A stretch of DNA of 64,000 bases from Eragrostis nindensis (GCA_012490785.1 JAAXCT010001783.1:1-64000); one strand, 5' to 3'; numbered from the stretch's first letter, positions 1 through 11,912 are shown. Made by a program: numbers and translations. Notes: generated by a model from the letters alone, not told the origin.

Positions 1-31
1 CGGGTTCTCTCAATTTGTATGGACACGACAT

Positions 32-1223
32 TGTCGGATACCTATTTTCTAGGTACCCTATACGGTATAATACACGCGGATAATGAGGTCGTGGAGCCGC
101 CCGAGACCCAAGGCCTTGTATATAGCTAAGAAATGGAAGCTGGGCCCCTGGAGTGGCCCATTCGGGCGGAAGGCGCAACAACGGCCTTTGCCCACAGAGC
201 CTCCGTTCCTCACGGCCTGTTAAGGGACCGGGCGCACGTGGCTGCACGAGCGCAGCCCCCCACCCTGGACCGCGATTGGTCCAGCGTTAGAGGAGCCCGC
301 CTTGGACTGGCAACGAACCCGACTCCCCGCGGTAGGAGTCGGCGCCGCGGAGTCGAGCGACGCCTCCGACCGAACTCCGGCCAGCCGCCGTCCGCCGCCC
401 ATGTACCGGTGGTGTCGGGATCGGCAAGGGACACGACCCGAAGCGAACCCGACCACCCGCGGCCGGAAAGCAAGCTCGGCAGCGGCATGGAAGCTTTGTC
501 AAACCCAAGTGTACGGCCAGCCAGATTTGGATAAGAAGACGCTCCATATCCACTCCTGGGCGGTGCGAAGGTACACTATGCCTGACGTACGCGCCGCGTG
601 GGGGCGTCGCATCCGGATCAGGCGTGGAACGGGGAATGCATGCACCAAGTACGCTACACAGTAGCAACAGCGCGAATGACCGTCGCCCACTCCACAGGCA
701 TCAACATCACACCAACACGATCAACAGTGCGGATCAGGGAATGGGCGCTCCACAGCGCCCAGACAAGACTGGATGACATCATCACACCACCTGGCGGGAG
801 ATTGCGGCGGAAGACCACCGTAGCCAGCGAGGACGGCCCGACTCCGCCTCCGTCGCCCTCTCACTTATCTTTCTTTCTTTTCTTTTTTCCTTCTTTCCTC
901 CATCTGTACCGTTCTTCCTTGTTGTATAAAAGGGAGAATTGGCCCAGGAGGGAGAGGAGACTTCTTTTTGGGCTTACACAACAGCTCATTTCTCACACGA
1001 GCAAACACACTCGCACACAACGCAGAGACAGAGACTTGGGAGCGAATCCCTCTCTCGCCACGGCTTGTAACCCCTACTACGAGCAACACGAGCGAAACCT
1101 CAAACTGGACGTAGGGCTTCTTTTGCCTGAACCAGTATAACCCACTGTGTCAAACACAATCCATCTGATCGCCGTCGAACCGCGCACAAATCTACTCGTC
1201 GGCCGGTTTACCAAACACCGACA
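32..1223 (+). repeat. 5' LTR of the Tat-type Gypsy element
   Basis: 1192 bp, beginning TG and ending CA, and matching 13899-15096 along its whole length. Visible differences between the two LTRs are mostly one-base insertions or deletions, many in short homopolymers, with few substitutions. It contains a TATA box at 925-932 preceded by a pyrimidine-rich tract (about 860-920). Confidence 0.93.
925..932 (+). promoter_or_regulatory. LTR TATA box (TATAAAAG)
   Basis: TATAAAAG follows a CT-rich tract in the 5' LTR and is conserved at 14798-14805 in the 3' LTR. It is the likely core promoter for the sense gag-pol transcript, placing R about 30 nt downstream. Confidence 0.7.
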
Positions 1224-1245
1224 GTTGGCGCGCCAGTAGGGGACC
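1224..1245 (+). other. Primer-binding-site region of the Gypsy element
   Basis: Directly after the LTR end comes GTTGGCGCGCCAGTAGGGGA. TGGCGC-type sites right behind the LTR are usual in Tat elements and pair with the 3' end of a host tRNA. I cannot assign the tRNA without a tRNA library. Confidence 0.55.
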
Positions 1246-1269
1246 TCAGCGCGTTCGACGACGACCACA

Positions 1270-3700
1270 TCGCCAGCTGATGCTTCGTGGCCGCCACATC
1301 TCGCGGTCGTCTCCTCCCCGCTTCGTGGGAGCGTCCGCGGAAGGGACCGGAGGCGCTCCGCCGCGCCTTCTTCCCGGTTCTACACCCCAGTCACGGTTCC
1401 GTACCGTGTCTTCCGCTTTGGCGACGTGACTTCTTGACGGACCACGCCGAGCTGCAGCGGATGCGCAGCAGCGCCGGCGCGGAGCCGCTGCGCGTTTTCA
1501 CTTCGGATGTCTACCTCTCGCGTGGACCGGGGGCCCGGGCACTGCCCGTGCGCATCGAGGCGTACCTCGGTGCGAACCCCCGGCCGGATGAATGCCGGCG
1601 TATCTTTACGCGCTGGCACTCCTCAACACTGCCTTGTTGAGGGACCACCACTCCCGCCTGGCTACGAGGCCTGGGAGCGTCGAGCCTCCCTGCCGCCGCG
1701 GCTACGGGAGTCCATGGAGGCGTTGGAGCACGAGCTCGCGTGCCGCTTCCCGCCAAGCCGGACTGGACCTCCCGGTCCCGCCATTGGCGCTTCCCTCTCG
1801 TCGGTGGGCGCGAGCCCGCCGACACCCAGGACCACGACTCTGTCGAGGACCTCCTTGCTGAGTGCTTCGACGCGCTCACGTTCGACCGTCCCGCGAGTGT
1901 CTCATGGCCGAGATTCGGGACGAGGATATTGCGACCCCAGCAATGGGGAAGGTGATGACGGGAACGAGCCATCCGCGATGGAGGCACGGACCCCCGCCCA
2001 GTGCCCTGTGGTAGGGGGCGTTACAAAACCCCCACCACAGACCTGCCAGCACTGGAGCAGCTGCTCGCGCGGCGGCGAGAGCTCGCCGACATGGAGTGCG
2101 GCATCGAGCGGGAGCGTCAGCTCCTGGAGCAGGCGATTGCCCAGCGGCGTACCCCCGCGGGGCGCGCCCGCACCATGGCGCGCGATGTACAGCACCGCAT
2201 CATCACGACATCGCGGGCCTCCCGCTTCAACTCCCGCGAGCCAGCCAAAACCTGGCGGCGCAGCGGCCCCTCGCGCGAGACCTTCCGCACCTGCGACTCC
2301 GGAGGACGAGCGGAAGCGCAAGGAGCTACTGCGCCTACTCGAGGTAGCGGCGAGCAGCAGGCCGAGAGCTCGCTGTCCCGGCAGCGCGTTCTGGCGCCCT
2401 GCAAGACGCTCCGTCGACCGCCGCGACGACAAGGAGTTGGTCTTTGTAGCGCCCGACGCGCGGATCGGGCGGACGCCGCAACATGCCTCCCATCAAGGAG
2501 CGCGTGGGACCAGTGCGGGATGCGCGCATACTCCTCGAAGCGCGCAGGCGTGACCAGGCCCGTGGCGCTCGCGCGAAGCGAGATGCGCGGCTACCACCCT
2601 CGACGAGGTGGACGCTACGACCCGGAGGAGGACCGGAGCCCGAGCCCTCCGCCTCCGGGGCCACGCGCCTTTGGACGTCACATTCGGTGCGCACCATTCC
2701 CGCAGCGGTATCGCGCGCCGAACAGCATTAACCAAGTACTCGGGTGACTCGAACCCGGCTATTTGGTTGGGTGATTACCGACTCTCCTGTCTGGCGGGCG
2801 GCCGACAGCGACGAGTTTATCATCCGCAACCTCCCACTCTACCTCGCCGACCCAACGCGGGCATGGCTTGAGCACCTCCCGGAAGGGATCATCCAGAGCT
2901 GGGAGGATTTGGAGGACGTCTTCATCGGCAACTTCCAGGGGACGTACGAGCGTCCCGGGAACCCGTGGGACCTCCGGAACTGCCGCCAGAAACCCGACGA
3001 GACCCTGCGCGACTACATCCGGCGGTTCTCGAAGCAGTGCAACGCGCTGCCCAACATCGCCGACGCCGACGTCGTCAGCGCGTTCTCGCCGGGACGTCCA
3101 ACAAGACCCTGGTGCACGAGCTGGGGCGCAGCAGCCCACGCACAACCAAGGACCTCCTCGACATCGCCACCAACTTCGCGTCCGGCGAGGACGCGGTGGG
3201 GGCGATCTTTCACCAAGACTCCGGCCAAGCTCAAGGCCAAGGCCAAGAGGGAGGAGTCAACGGGAGGGGCCGGCCCCTCCAGCCAGCCCAAGAAGAAGAA
3301 GAAGAAGAAGGGCAACGTCGCGCGACAGGAGGCATCTCTTGTCGCCGCGGCGGAGCGCAAGCAAAAGCGCGCGCCTGCGGAGGGCGCGTCCAACCACTTC
3401 GAGAAGAAGCTCGAGGAGCCCTGTCCCAACCATGCGTACCCCGTCAAGCACGCCCTCAAGGACTGCGGGCTGCTCCGCAAGTTTCTTGCCGGCAGCTCCA
3501 AGAAGGCGGAGCGCGACGACCCGCCGCCCAAGGGCGACGATGATGCCAAGGGTGGGGATGACGATGCCTTCCCCCATCCTGATGGCTGCCTCATGATCTT
3601 CGGGGGACCGGATGCCTGCGCGCCGCGAAGGCAGCAGAAACTCGTCCGCCGCGAGGTCTACGCCGCGGAGCCGGCCGTCCCCACTTTTCTGAAGTGGTCC
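1270..3700 (+). pseudogene. gag of the Tat-type Gypsy element (frame-shifted)
   Basis: The structural capsid polyprotein. The best-preserved part begins about 2720, where the translation shows the retrotransposon-gag core: a segment near KYSGDSNPAIWLGDYRL, then IIRNLPLYLADPTRAWLEHL, WEDLEDVFIGNFQGTYERPG and LRDYIRRFSKQCNALP. The frame changes near 3095 and returns near 3215. A lysine-rich stretch (about 3285-3320) and CPNHAYPVKHALKDCGLLRKF (3421-3482) follow, as in RIRE2-type gags. The N-terminal third (about 1500-2700) is GC-rich, and its pieces of charged, coiled-coil-like sequence lie in three different frames, so I cannot set the start codon. No single open frame covers the gene. Whether it is really broken or suffers base-call errors is unresolved (see findings). 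Confidence 0.8.
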
Positions 3701-4380
3701 GACTCCCGCGGTCACGTTCGACCGCTTCCGACCACCCGGAGCATGTGCCCGGCCGGGGCGCTACCCGCTTGTTGTCGACCCCATCATCGGCAAGAAGCGG
3801 CTCTCCAAGTCCTCATGGACGGAGGCAGCGGCCTCAACATCCTCTACGGAGAACTCTCGACGCCATGGGGATCAGTCGGGATCGTGTCCGACCGACTCGG
3901 GCGCCATTCCACGGGATCGTCCCCGGCAAGCATGTGGTGCCGCTCGGGCAGATCGATCTGCCCGTGACCTTCGGCACCGCCGTCAACTACCGCACCGAGA
4001 CGCTGACTTTCGAGGTGGTGGACTTCCCTGGGGCGTACCACGCTGTTCTTGGGCGGCCATGTTACGCGAAGTTCATGGCCGTCCCCAACTACACCTACCT
4101 CAAGCTGAAGATGCCGGGCCCCAAGGGGGTCATCACGGTGAGCACGTCCATCCAGCGCGCCTACGAGTGCGACCGCGAGGCCTGCGAGGTCGCGGAAGCA
4201 CTCCTGCACAAGGACGAGCTCCCGGCTGCCGCTGCGGCGGCGGAGGAGGCCGGCCCGACTACAAGAGCACGACCGGGTCGTTCGACCCGGCCGAGGACAT
4301 CAAGGAGATCCCGCTCAACCCGGCCGACCCCGACAGCAAGACCGTGCGCATCGGCACCGCGCTTTCCGACAAATAGGAAA
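3700..4380 (+). pseudogene. aspartic protease domain of the Gypsy polyprotein
   Basis: The retropepsin-like protease that cleaves the polyprotein. VLMDGGSGLNILYG lies at about 3807-3848, with the DGGS form of the catalytic Asp motif typical of Tat elements instead of DTG or DSG. The frame shifts near 3850. The domain continues with PFHGIVPGKHVVPLGQIDLP and then FEVVDFPGAYHAVLGRPCYA (about 4011-4070). Another shift near 4255 moves into the linker before the reverse transcriptase; that frame stops at a TAG at 4374. Confidence 0.8.
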
Positions 4381-5800
4381 GCGCGCTCGTCGACTTCCTC
4401 CGAGCCACCAGGACATATTCGCGTGGAAGCCCTCGGACATGCCGGGCATCCCGAGGAACGTCGCCGAGCACTCCCTGTGTATCAAGCCGGGCTCTCGCCC
4501 GGTGAGACAACACATGCGCCGCTACGACAAGGAGAAACACAAGGCCATCGGTGAGGAGTTATCGAAACTCTTAGCTGCTGGGTTTATCAAAGAGGTGTAC
4601 CACCCCGAGTGGTTATCCATCCATCCTGTACTTGTGAAAAAGAAGAATGGGAAATGGCGGATGTGTGTTGACTATACGAATCTCAATAAGGCGTGCCCAA
4701 AGGATCCGTTTCCTTTGCCGCGTATTGATCAAATCGTAGACTCGACCGCTGGGTGCGAAACCCTCTGCTTCCCTCGACGCGTACTCTGGTTATCACCAGA
4801 TCCCGTTGAAAGAGTCCGACCAGCTCGCGACTGCGTTCATCACCCCGTATGGCGTATATTGTTACGTAACGATGCCGTTTGGGTTGAAAAACGCCGGGCA
4901 ACGTTCCAGCGGTGCATGATCAAATGTTTCGGCGATCTCATCGGTCGGATCGTCGAAGCATACGTGGACGACATCGTGGTGAAGTCCAAGAAGACCGACG
5001 ACCTCGTCGCCGACCTCGATCGAGCTTTTCAGAAGCTGAGGGCGTGCGGCATAAAGCTGAACCCGGAGAAGTGCGTCTTCGGAGTTCCGAAAGGTATGCT
5101 ACTTGGGTTTCGCGTCTCGGAACGCGGCATCGAAGCCAATCCCGAGAAGATTGAGGCCATCGCTAAGATGGGCCCCATTCAGAACCTGAAAGGCGTACAG
5201 CGTGTGATGGGATGTCTCGCGGCTCTCAGTCGGTTCATCTCCCGACTCGGGGAGAGGGGTCTGCCCCTATACCGATTGCTCAAGAAGTCGGAACACTTCG
5301 TTTGGAGCCCCCGAGGCCCAAACCGCGCTTGATCGGCTCAAGACGGTGCTATCGAACGCACCCGTCCTGACAGCCCCTGCAGAGCGCGAGCCTCTCCTCT
5401 TGTACATCGCCGCAACCACTCAGGTGGTCAGCTCGGCGTTGTTGGTCGAGAGGAGCGAGCCCGGACATGCTCTGAAAGTCCAGCGACCGGTATACTTTGT
5501 CAGCGAGGTTTTGTCCGACACCAAGACCCGCTGGACTCAGCTGCAGAAGCTGTTGTACGCGGTCGTCATAACCAAAAGGAAGCTACGTCACTACTTTGAC
5601 GCGCATCCGATCACTGTGGTCACCTCCTTCCCTCTCGGCGAGGCGTTAAGGAGCAAAGAGGCCACGAATAAGGCCGCGAAGTGGGCCCTCGAGCTCATGG
5701 GACAAGAGCTCGAGTTCGCCCCTCGCACCGCGATCAAGTCGCAGGTGCTTGCGGACTTCGCTGCCGAGTGGACCGAGATCCAGCTGCCACCTGCGCCCGT
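4380..5800 (+). pseudogene. reverse transcriptase and RNase H of the Gypsy element
   Basis: The RT starts around 4430 with the linker SDMPGIPRNVAEHSL. It shows GFIKEVYHPEWLSIHPVLVK, KWRMCVDYTNLNKACPKDP and the catalytic AYVDDIVVK box at about 4958-4984. Between about 4765 and 4900 the conserved fingers-palm block is readable only in another frame: one indel near 4768 and a compensating one near 4900. The classical RNase H follows (5346-5800), with LLYIAATTQVVSSALLVER and YFVSEVLSDTKTRWTQLQKL. It ends in the DFAAEWTE hinge, where a further shift joins it to the archaeal-type RNase H. The gene is frame-broken but domain order is complete. Confidence 0.85.
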
Positions 5801-5809
5801 CGAGCAAGA

Positions 5810-7696
5810 ATGTTGGAACATGTTTTCGACGGCTCGCTGACAAAAAGAGGTGCCGGAAGCGGTTTCGTTCTCGTCTCACCACTCGGGTCCCGACTGCGCT
5901 ACGCGGTCCGACTCAACTTTCCCGCGTCCCATAACGTGGCGGAATACGAGGCACTCGTCAACGGGATGAAGGCGGCGATCGAGCTCGGCGTTAAAAGGCT
6001 GGAGGTCTTCGGCGACTCCCAGCTTATCGCCGATCAGGTGACGAGCGAGTCGAATTGCTCGAACCCGAAGATGGCGGCGTACTGCGCCGAGGTACGGCGA
6101 CTTCAGGAAAAGTTCGAAGGCTTCCAAGTCAGCCATGTACTTCGCCGCTACAACGAAGAGGCGGACGGCCTCGCAAAGATGGCCTCCAACCGGGACCCCG
6201 TCCCTGTCGGCGTCTTCTCCCACGACCAGCAGAAGCCGTCGGTGCGTGAGGCGCCAGCCACACCCATGACGGACGCATCAACGACCCAACCAGACGGCGT
6301 CGACTTCTCGGCAATAGAAGGTACACGCCATCCTCTCGGAGAAGACTCGGGTCGAGCCGTTCTTGCCATCCCGACAGCTAACGAAGCGGTCGGGGACTCG
6401 AGTCCGACTGCCAACGAGGCGGTCGGGGGCTCGGGGGGTGTGCCCGACCCGGTGTCCGACTGGAGGACCCCATTCCTCGACTGCCTACTCCGAGAACAGC
6501 TCCCCGCCGACCAGACAGAGGCAAGACGCCTCGCGCGTCGGGCTAAGTCATTCGTCATAATCGGCGGCGAACTATACAAAAAGAGCCACTCGGGAGTGCT
6601 TCAACGCTGCATCCCCATCGAATGGGGAAAAGAGCTACTGTCCGACATCCACGCTGGCGAGTGCGGTCACCACGCGGCCCCTAGAAGTCTAGTCGGAAAG
6701 GCGTTCCGGCATGGCTTTTACTGGCCCACGGCCGTGTCCGACGCCACCAGAGTAGTACGCACTTGCGAAGGGTGCCAATACTACGCTCGGAGGACCCACA
6801 TGCCGGCGCAAGCCCTTCAAACCATACCCATCACTTGGCCCTTCGCCGTGTGGGGATTGGATTTGGTCGGGCCCCTGAAGAAGGCGCCCGGGGGTTACAC
6901 GCATTTGCTAGTGGCCGTCGACAAATTCTCCAAGTGGATCGAGGCACGACCCCTCGTGAAGATCCGGTCAGCAGAAGCCGTTCGATTCTTCACCGACATC
7001 ATCCATCGCTTCGGAGTGCCGAACTCCATCATCACCGACAACGGGACTCAGTTCACCGGCAACGAGTTCCTCGAATTCTGCGACGACTACAACATCCGGG
7101 TCGACTGGGCATCAGTCGCGCACCCCCAGGCCAATGGTCAGGTCGAGAGAGCAAACGGAATGATCCTACAAGGGCTCAAACCGAGAATTTTCAACAAATT
7201 GAAAGTTCACGCTGGCCGGTGGGTGCGAGAGTTACCTGCGGTGTTATGGAGCTTGCGCACTACACCGAGTCGGGCGACTGGACAAACGCCGTTCTTCATG
7301 CTTTACGGAGCAGAGGCGGTGCTCCCGACTGACATCGAGTACGGCGCTCCTAGGGTTCGCGCTTTCAACGAGGAGGCAAACAGGAGCTATCTCGAGGACG
7401 CCCTCGACCAAATCGATGAGGATCGAGAAGTCGCCTTGATGAGATCCGCCAAGTACCAACAAGCCATGCGCCGCTACCACGGACGACGAGTTCGCGGCCG
7501 CGCGTTCAAGGAAGGAGACATGGTTCTCCGACTGGTGCAGAGCAACAAAGATCGACACAAGCTGTCACCGCCGTGGGAGGGACCGTTCATCATCGCCGAG
7601 GTGCTGCGTCCCGGAACGTACAAGCTCATGGACTCGGAAGGCCAACTCGTCGCCAACGCTTGGAACATTGAGCAGCTACGTCGCTTCTATCCTTAG
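5810..7696 (+). CDS. archaeal-type RNase H plus integrase of the Tat element
   Basis: An uninterrupted ~629-codon frame. The first 130 residues form a second RNase H: FDGSLTKRGAGSGFVLVSP, then HNVAEYEALVNGMKAAIELG, the GDSQLIADQV box, and RRYNEEADGLAKMA. These carry the acidic residues of the archaeal-type fold and are diagnostic of the Tat lineage. After a variable linker comes the integrase: an HHCC zinc finger (HAGECGHHAAP to CEGCQYYARR, about 6650-6790) and the DDE core, with Asp in WGLDLVGPL (about 6860), Asp in SIITDNGTQFTGNEF (about 7030) and Glu in QANGQVERANG (about 7130). The C-terminal GDMVLRLVQ and LSPPWEGPF motifs follow and the frame ends at a TAG. No chromodomain is present, as expected for Tat. 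Confidence 0.9.
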   Translation: MLEHVFDGSLTKRGAGSGFVLVSPLGSRLRYAVRLNFPASHNVAEYEALVNGMKAAIELGVKRLEVFGDSQLIADQVTSESNCSNPKMAAYCAEVRRLQEKFEGFQVSHVLRRYNEEADGLAKMASNRDPVPVGVFSHDQQKPSVREAPATPMTDASTTQPDGVDFSAIEGTRHPLGEDSGRAVLAIPTANEAVGDSSPTANEAVGGSGGVPDPVSDWRTPFLDCLLREQLPADQTEARRLARRAKSFVIIGGELYKKSHSGVLQRCIPIEWGKELLSDIHAGECGHHAAPRSLVGKAFRHGFYWPTAVSDATRVVRTCEGCQYYARRTHMPAQALQTIPITWPFAVWGLDLVGPLKKAPGGYTHLLVAVDKFSKWIEARPLVKIRSAEAVRFFTDIIHRFGVPNSIITDNGTQFTGNEFLEFCDDYNIRVDWASVAHPQANGQVERANGMILQGLKPRIFNKLKVHAGRWVRELPAVLWSLRTTPSRATGQTPFFMLYGAEAVLPTDIEYGAPRVRAFNEEANRSYLEDALDQIDEDREVALMRSAKYQQAMRRYHGRRVRGRAFKEGDMVLRLVQSNKDRHKLSPPWEGPFIIAEVLRPGTYKLMDSEGQLVANAWNIEQLRRFYP

Positions 7697-8314
7697 CTCT
7701 GTAAATTCGTTTGCTGTCTTTCTGCCGATGCATCAACATCAAACGAACGCGGTGTTTTCTTTACACACCTCTTGGGCAGCCGCCTGGGTGCACTCCCCTC
7801 GGAGACTCCACCCGGCGGGTGTGGCCTTGTGCCGCGTTGATTTTGTATGCGCCAGGAGCGATGCTCTTAAGAGAAACAACGCAATTCGACTAAGAGCGGG
7901 CCTCCGCGAACGCAAAACCGACGTCCTAAAACTCGAAGTGTGACGAATTGCAACGAAAATCGTGAGCCCCGGATATTGGCTTAAGGCTCGGCCAGTTCGA
8001 TCAAGGGCACCCGACGCCCCAGCGGATAGGGTCGGCCCGAGCGGCTGGTCGGAATTGAGTCAATCTTCCGAGATCACGAGTATTCGAGGTGAATCGCCAC
8101 ACGAAAAGAGTTAAACGAACGAAAATCTTGCGAAAAGCGAAACGAAAATTCATATAAACAAACGGGCGCGCATGCCCACATCGTTGTTTACAAAATAAGG
8201 CCCACACGGGCCCGACTCCGACTATCACCCGCCTAACCTACTGATTTTCACCCCCGCCACGGCGCGAGGGGATCATGTCCAGGTTGTCATCGGCAAGAAG
8301 GCGCGCAAAGGGAA
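7697..8314 (+). other. spacer between integrase and the antisense gene
   Basis: About 620 bp without a credible coding frame on either strand. For the antisense gene it would be the 3' untranslated region. I see no clean AATAAA on the - strand here. Confidence 0.5.
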
Positions 8315-11300
8315 TCACCTCTTCCTCGATCCGCTCAAGTCGGCCTCACTACAGGAAGGCTCGTAACCTCTCGCCAGCACGTCGATCTTGTAGTGGTCAC
8401 CGTAGTGACTCCTCGACACGGCAAAGGCGATCTGGACTCCGGTCCGAAGGCACTCCTCCTCCTGTATGCGGAAGTAGGCGGGGAGCCCGGCGACCTGCGG
8501 GATCACAGATGTGGCGTCTGGCGGACGCGGCACACCGATCTCGTTGCAAGCGATCTCCATGGCCTGCCGCAGCAGGTCAAGATCCGCCAGCGCCGCCTGC
8601 GATTGCACCTGGAGCTCCTGTGCGTCTGGCCAAAACAACGGGGTCACTCGCTCGGTCTAAAGACAACAAAACCGACACGGCGGGATGATCAAAGAACAGG
8701 TAAATTAACTTACCCTTCAGCTCCTTCTGTGTCTTCTGGAGCTCACCGGTCACGTTGGTCAACGACGACTGGGCGGCGACCTTGAGCTCCCTCTCCCTGC
8801 TCAGCGCTGTCTCGGCAGCCTCCGCCTTCTTCTCGGCGGCCTCAGCGCGCTGAGTGGCCTCCAACAGCGCCTTGTCGGCGGTGGTCCGGAGTCCACGCTC
8901 CTTCAGCAGCTCCTGCTCCTGGGCCTGCACTTGCTTTTCCGCCGTCTCGGCGCGCTCGACCATGCCGCGCAGCGACGACTCCGCGTCCGCGGCCCTCTTC
9001 TTCGCATCCTCCGCCGCTTTCGTCGCGGCCTCGGCGGCGGATGGGCTCGGAGACACGCAGCGCGCGCGCCAGCTCTTCGCCTCGCGCGACGTATTCCTTC
9101 AGCTGGTGCCGGATGAGGTTCGACTTAAGCTTGCTGTTTGCAAGCAAAGTCTGCGGAAAGCAGGAAAAAACCGTAAGGCAAAAAAGGCAAGTACGACGAA
9201 CTCCCAAAACAAAAAAGATAAAGGGTGGAAAATTCTCCCACTCACGTCAATGGGAACCCGCGCGTTCTTCATCAGCTCCTTCGCGGCGTCGACCTCCGCC
9301 GTGACCGACGTCTTGATTGTCTCCAGCCTGCTGAAGGTGTGGGAGAGCTCTTGGGCCATGTACGCCCAGGCATTCGCCTCCCCGCTGAGTCCTTCACAGG
9401 GACCGGACCTTCTGGCGTGTTCACCAGTACATCCGGCCCCCAGCCGGACCGCGCCAGACGTTGGATCAGCGGCACACCGGCGGCGGCCGCGTCCCACCGC
9501 GGATCACCGGCCGCAGTCCCCGGCTGCGAGGCGGCTCCCTGACGAGTCCCCGCAACGTTACCGGCGTCACCGGCCCTCGACGATGACGGGCCTGACGCCG
9601 GACGGACCTCGGCGGTCCGACCCCCTGCGCCTGCGACACCTTGTGCACGCGGTGGGGCGGTACCAGGCCGTGGCTCGCCAGCCCGACCCTCGGAGTCGGG
9701 GGCTGCACTCGCGACGGGTGCGGAACTTTGTCGCGTCGCCGCGCCGTCGACCCTCGGCGTGTCGCGCTCCCGCACCGTCTCCTCCGACGCTGCAGCGACT
9801 TCCGTTGCCCTCCGCGCGGTGTCATCCTGCCGCGGAGCGGAGCCCTCCTGACTCTGACTCTGCTCGGCGGCGAGGCGCAGCGCCTTGTGAGGGGCCAACT
9901 GGGTCCCGTCCCATTTCGGGGCGGGGCTGCAAGGATGCACGTCGCGATTCAGAAGAAGGGCGAACAAAGACAAATCAAGCGACTGCAAAGACACGATAAA
10001 GCAAACTCACATGTCGGACCGCTTGCGCTTCCGCGCGGGCTTCGTCGGCCGGCGACCCGAGCCTTGTCCGGCGGCCGCACGAACTGTTGTGTCAGGAGTG
10101 GGCACCTCGCCACCCCCCCGCGCCTCCACATCGGGGATCGGATGAGGCACGCCGGGTCCCTCGGGCGGGATCGTCTCCCGCGCGACCCCGGATTCGGTCG
10201 ACCCCGCGCCGGTCTCGGGGGCGGCCGGCGACGCGGAAGCCGTCCCGGCAAGGGAAGAAGTCCCGGCCGGAGCGGCGACGGCAACAAGGACCTCGAGGCT
10301 CCCTGCCGCCGCCGTCGACGTCGCGGCGACCGTGACCACCTCACCGGGACCGCTCGACGGGGGCCCCTGACCCTCGCCGGCGACACCGCCGGCCGGAATC
10401 GGCTGCGCTCCCTCATCGTCGGGGATGACGTCGTCAATCCACGCGTCGTCGTGGTGACCGCCGTCGCCGGCCTCTTCGCTGCTGTGGTCGAGCGCAGAGT
10501 CCGTGTCGAACTCGGACTCAGTGTCGACCGCTTCGCCTCTCCGACGGCGACGCGCCCGGTCTCTCCTCCTCTCCTCGTAGGCGTCCTTGCGGGCCTTGCG
10601 GCGATCCTTTCGCCGCTTTGTCCTCTCGCCGTGGGCACGGTTCACCGCCCGCCGGTCCGCGTCCTCAGGCACGGGGGCTGTCGAGCGCCGAACGGCTAAA
10701 CCCGGCTGCACCCAAAGGGAGAAGTAAGAATGCTGCAATCATTTTACCACAAACAAAAAATGCCAATCAATCAAGAAAGGTGGGGGAAGGACTTACAAAG
10801 CGAATGGCGTCGGCGTGCGGCAGCGCAGCGGGGTGGCCCGCGACGGGCCACTCGAACTCGTTGTCGACGAAGTGCAGGGCGGACTTGCCGGCCGCCTCCG
10901 ACAGCCGCGCCCCGATCTCGCGGTGGCTCAGCGGCTCGTCAATCACCATCGCCGTCCCTCGGAGGTCGGCGCCCGGTGTCATCTCCCACATGGGGAGCGC
11001 GCGGCGCATCAGCGGCAGCACGCGGATGCTGTGGAAGTGGCCGGTGATGCCGACCATCGACACCCCCCGGTCACGCAGCACCGCCACGGCGTCGAGGAGG
11101 GGTTGGATCGCTGCAATCTCCCTCGCTCCGAGACCCCAGTGCCAGCAATCGGGGGGCCCGGACAACCGGGCGTTGGTGAACTTGGGCAGCGGGCCGGTGC
11201 GCTCGTTCTTCAAGTAGAACCACCGGTATGCCACCCGGAGTTGGAGGAAGTATGCACCCACGTGATGTAGCCCGACGCCCGCTCCACGCGGAGACGCAAG

Positions 11301-11701
11301 CTCGCGGAGCCCATGAGCGGGACTCGCCCGCCGACGGGCTGGAGCGACGCCCTGAAGAAGTACCTCCACAGATCGAAGTTGGGGGGAATGCCGAGGTAGG
11401 CCTCGCACAGCGTGATGAAGCCGGCGATGTGGCCGATCGAGTTGGGATTGAGGTGCTGAACCTCGATCCCGTAGTAGCCCAGAAGTCCGCGGAAGAAGGG
11501 GTGCGCCGGCACCCCGAGCCCGCGGGAGTGGAAGTGGAAGAATGAGACGATGTAGTCGTCCGGCGGCGAAGGCGACCGCTCCGACGGCACCATCCACTCC
11601 ACCGCATCGGAGAGCGGGCGAAGGAGACCCTTCGCAACCAGCCCGCGTAGCAGTTCCGGCGTCACCACCGACTCCGGCCACTCGTCTCCCTCTTCCGCCA
11701 T
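8315..11701 (-). CDS. spliced antisense gene inside the Gypsy element ('putative gypsy-type transposon' protein)
   Basis: Five exons can be assigned on the - strand: 11701-10797, 10705-10011, 9926-9246, 9150-8714 and 8625-8315. They are separated by four GT-AG introns of 91, 84, 95 and 88 nt. Donors are GTAAGT or GTGAGT, and the reading phase matches across all four junctions. The product would be ~1000 residues. Exon 1, starting MAEEGDEWPES, carries the domain known as 'putative gypsy type transposon' (PF04195): DDYIVSFFHFHSRGLGVPAH, LNPNSIGHIAGFITLCEAYL and PPNFDLWRYFFRASLQ. Exon 2 is acidic then basic and ends in a nuclear-localisation-like KPARKRKRS. Exons 3-4 are Ala/Glu/Lys-rich coiled coil. 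Exon 5 ends with a conserved GVQIAFAVSRSHYGDHYKID block. One-base frame breaks lie near 11257, 9395 and 9050. Antisense ORFs are known in Tat elements; their function is not established. Confidence 0.75.
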
Positions 11702-11903
11702 CGGATTCAACGGGATGAGGGAGCGCGGACGACGCCGGGACCGAATCGACCGACGGCGGTTGCGAAGCGGACGGCGAATGGTGGCGATTGGGACGAAGAA
11801 TGGCGCGGAGCGAAAGGAATCGAAGCGATCGCAAAGGGAGAAGAAAGGCGAACAGTAACGGGCGATGGAGTATGCGAGAAGACTCCCCCGGATAGGTATG
11901 GCC

Positions 11904-11912
11904 TATTTATAT
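11904..11912 (-). promoter_or_regulatory. candidate TATA box for the spliced antisense gene
   Basis: The - strand reads GCATATAAATAGGCC, about 200 nt upstream of the ATG at 11701. This leaves a plausible 170-nt leader. The core TATAAATAGGCC is repeated in front of the second antisense ORF at 13403-13410. Confidence 0.5.

Noticed and set aside
210..690. Several overlapping open frames in the 5' LTR
   Set aside because: They lie in GC-rich LTR sequence, on both strands, with similar frames in the other LTR. No domain or codon pattern supports them.
1507..2553. 348-codon + strand frame in the Gypsy leader/gag region
   Set aside because: Composition is Ser/Arg/Pro-rich as in an out-of-frame GC-rich read. 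Gag-like pieces here lie in other frames.
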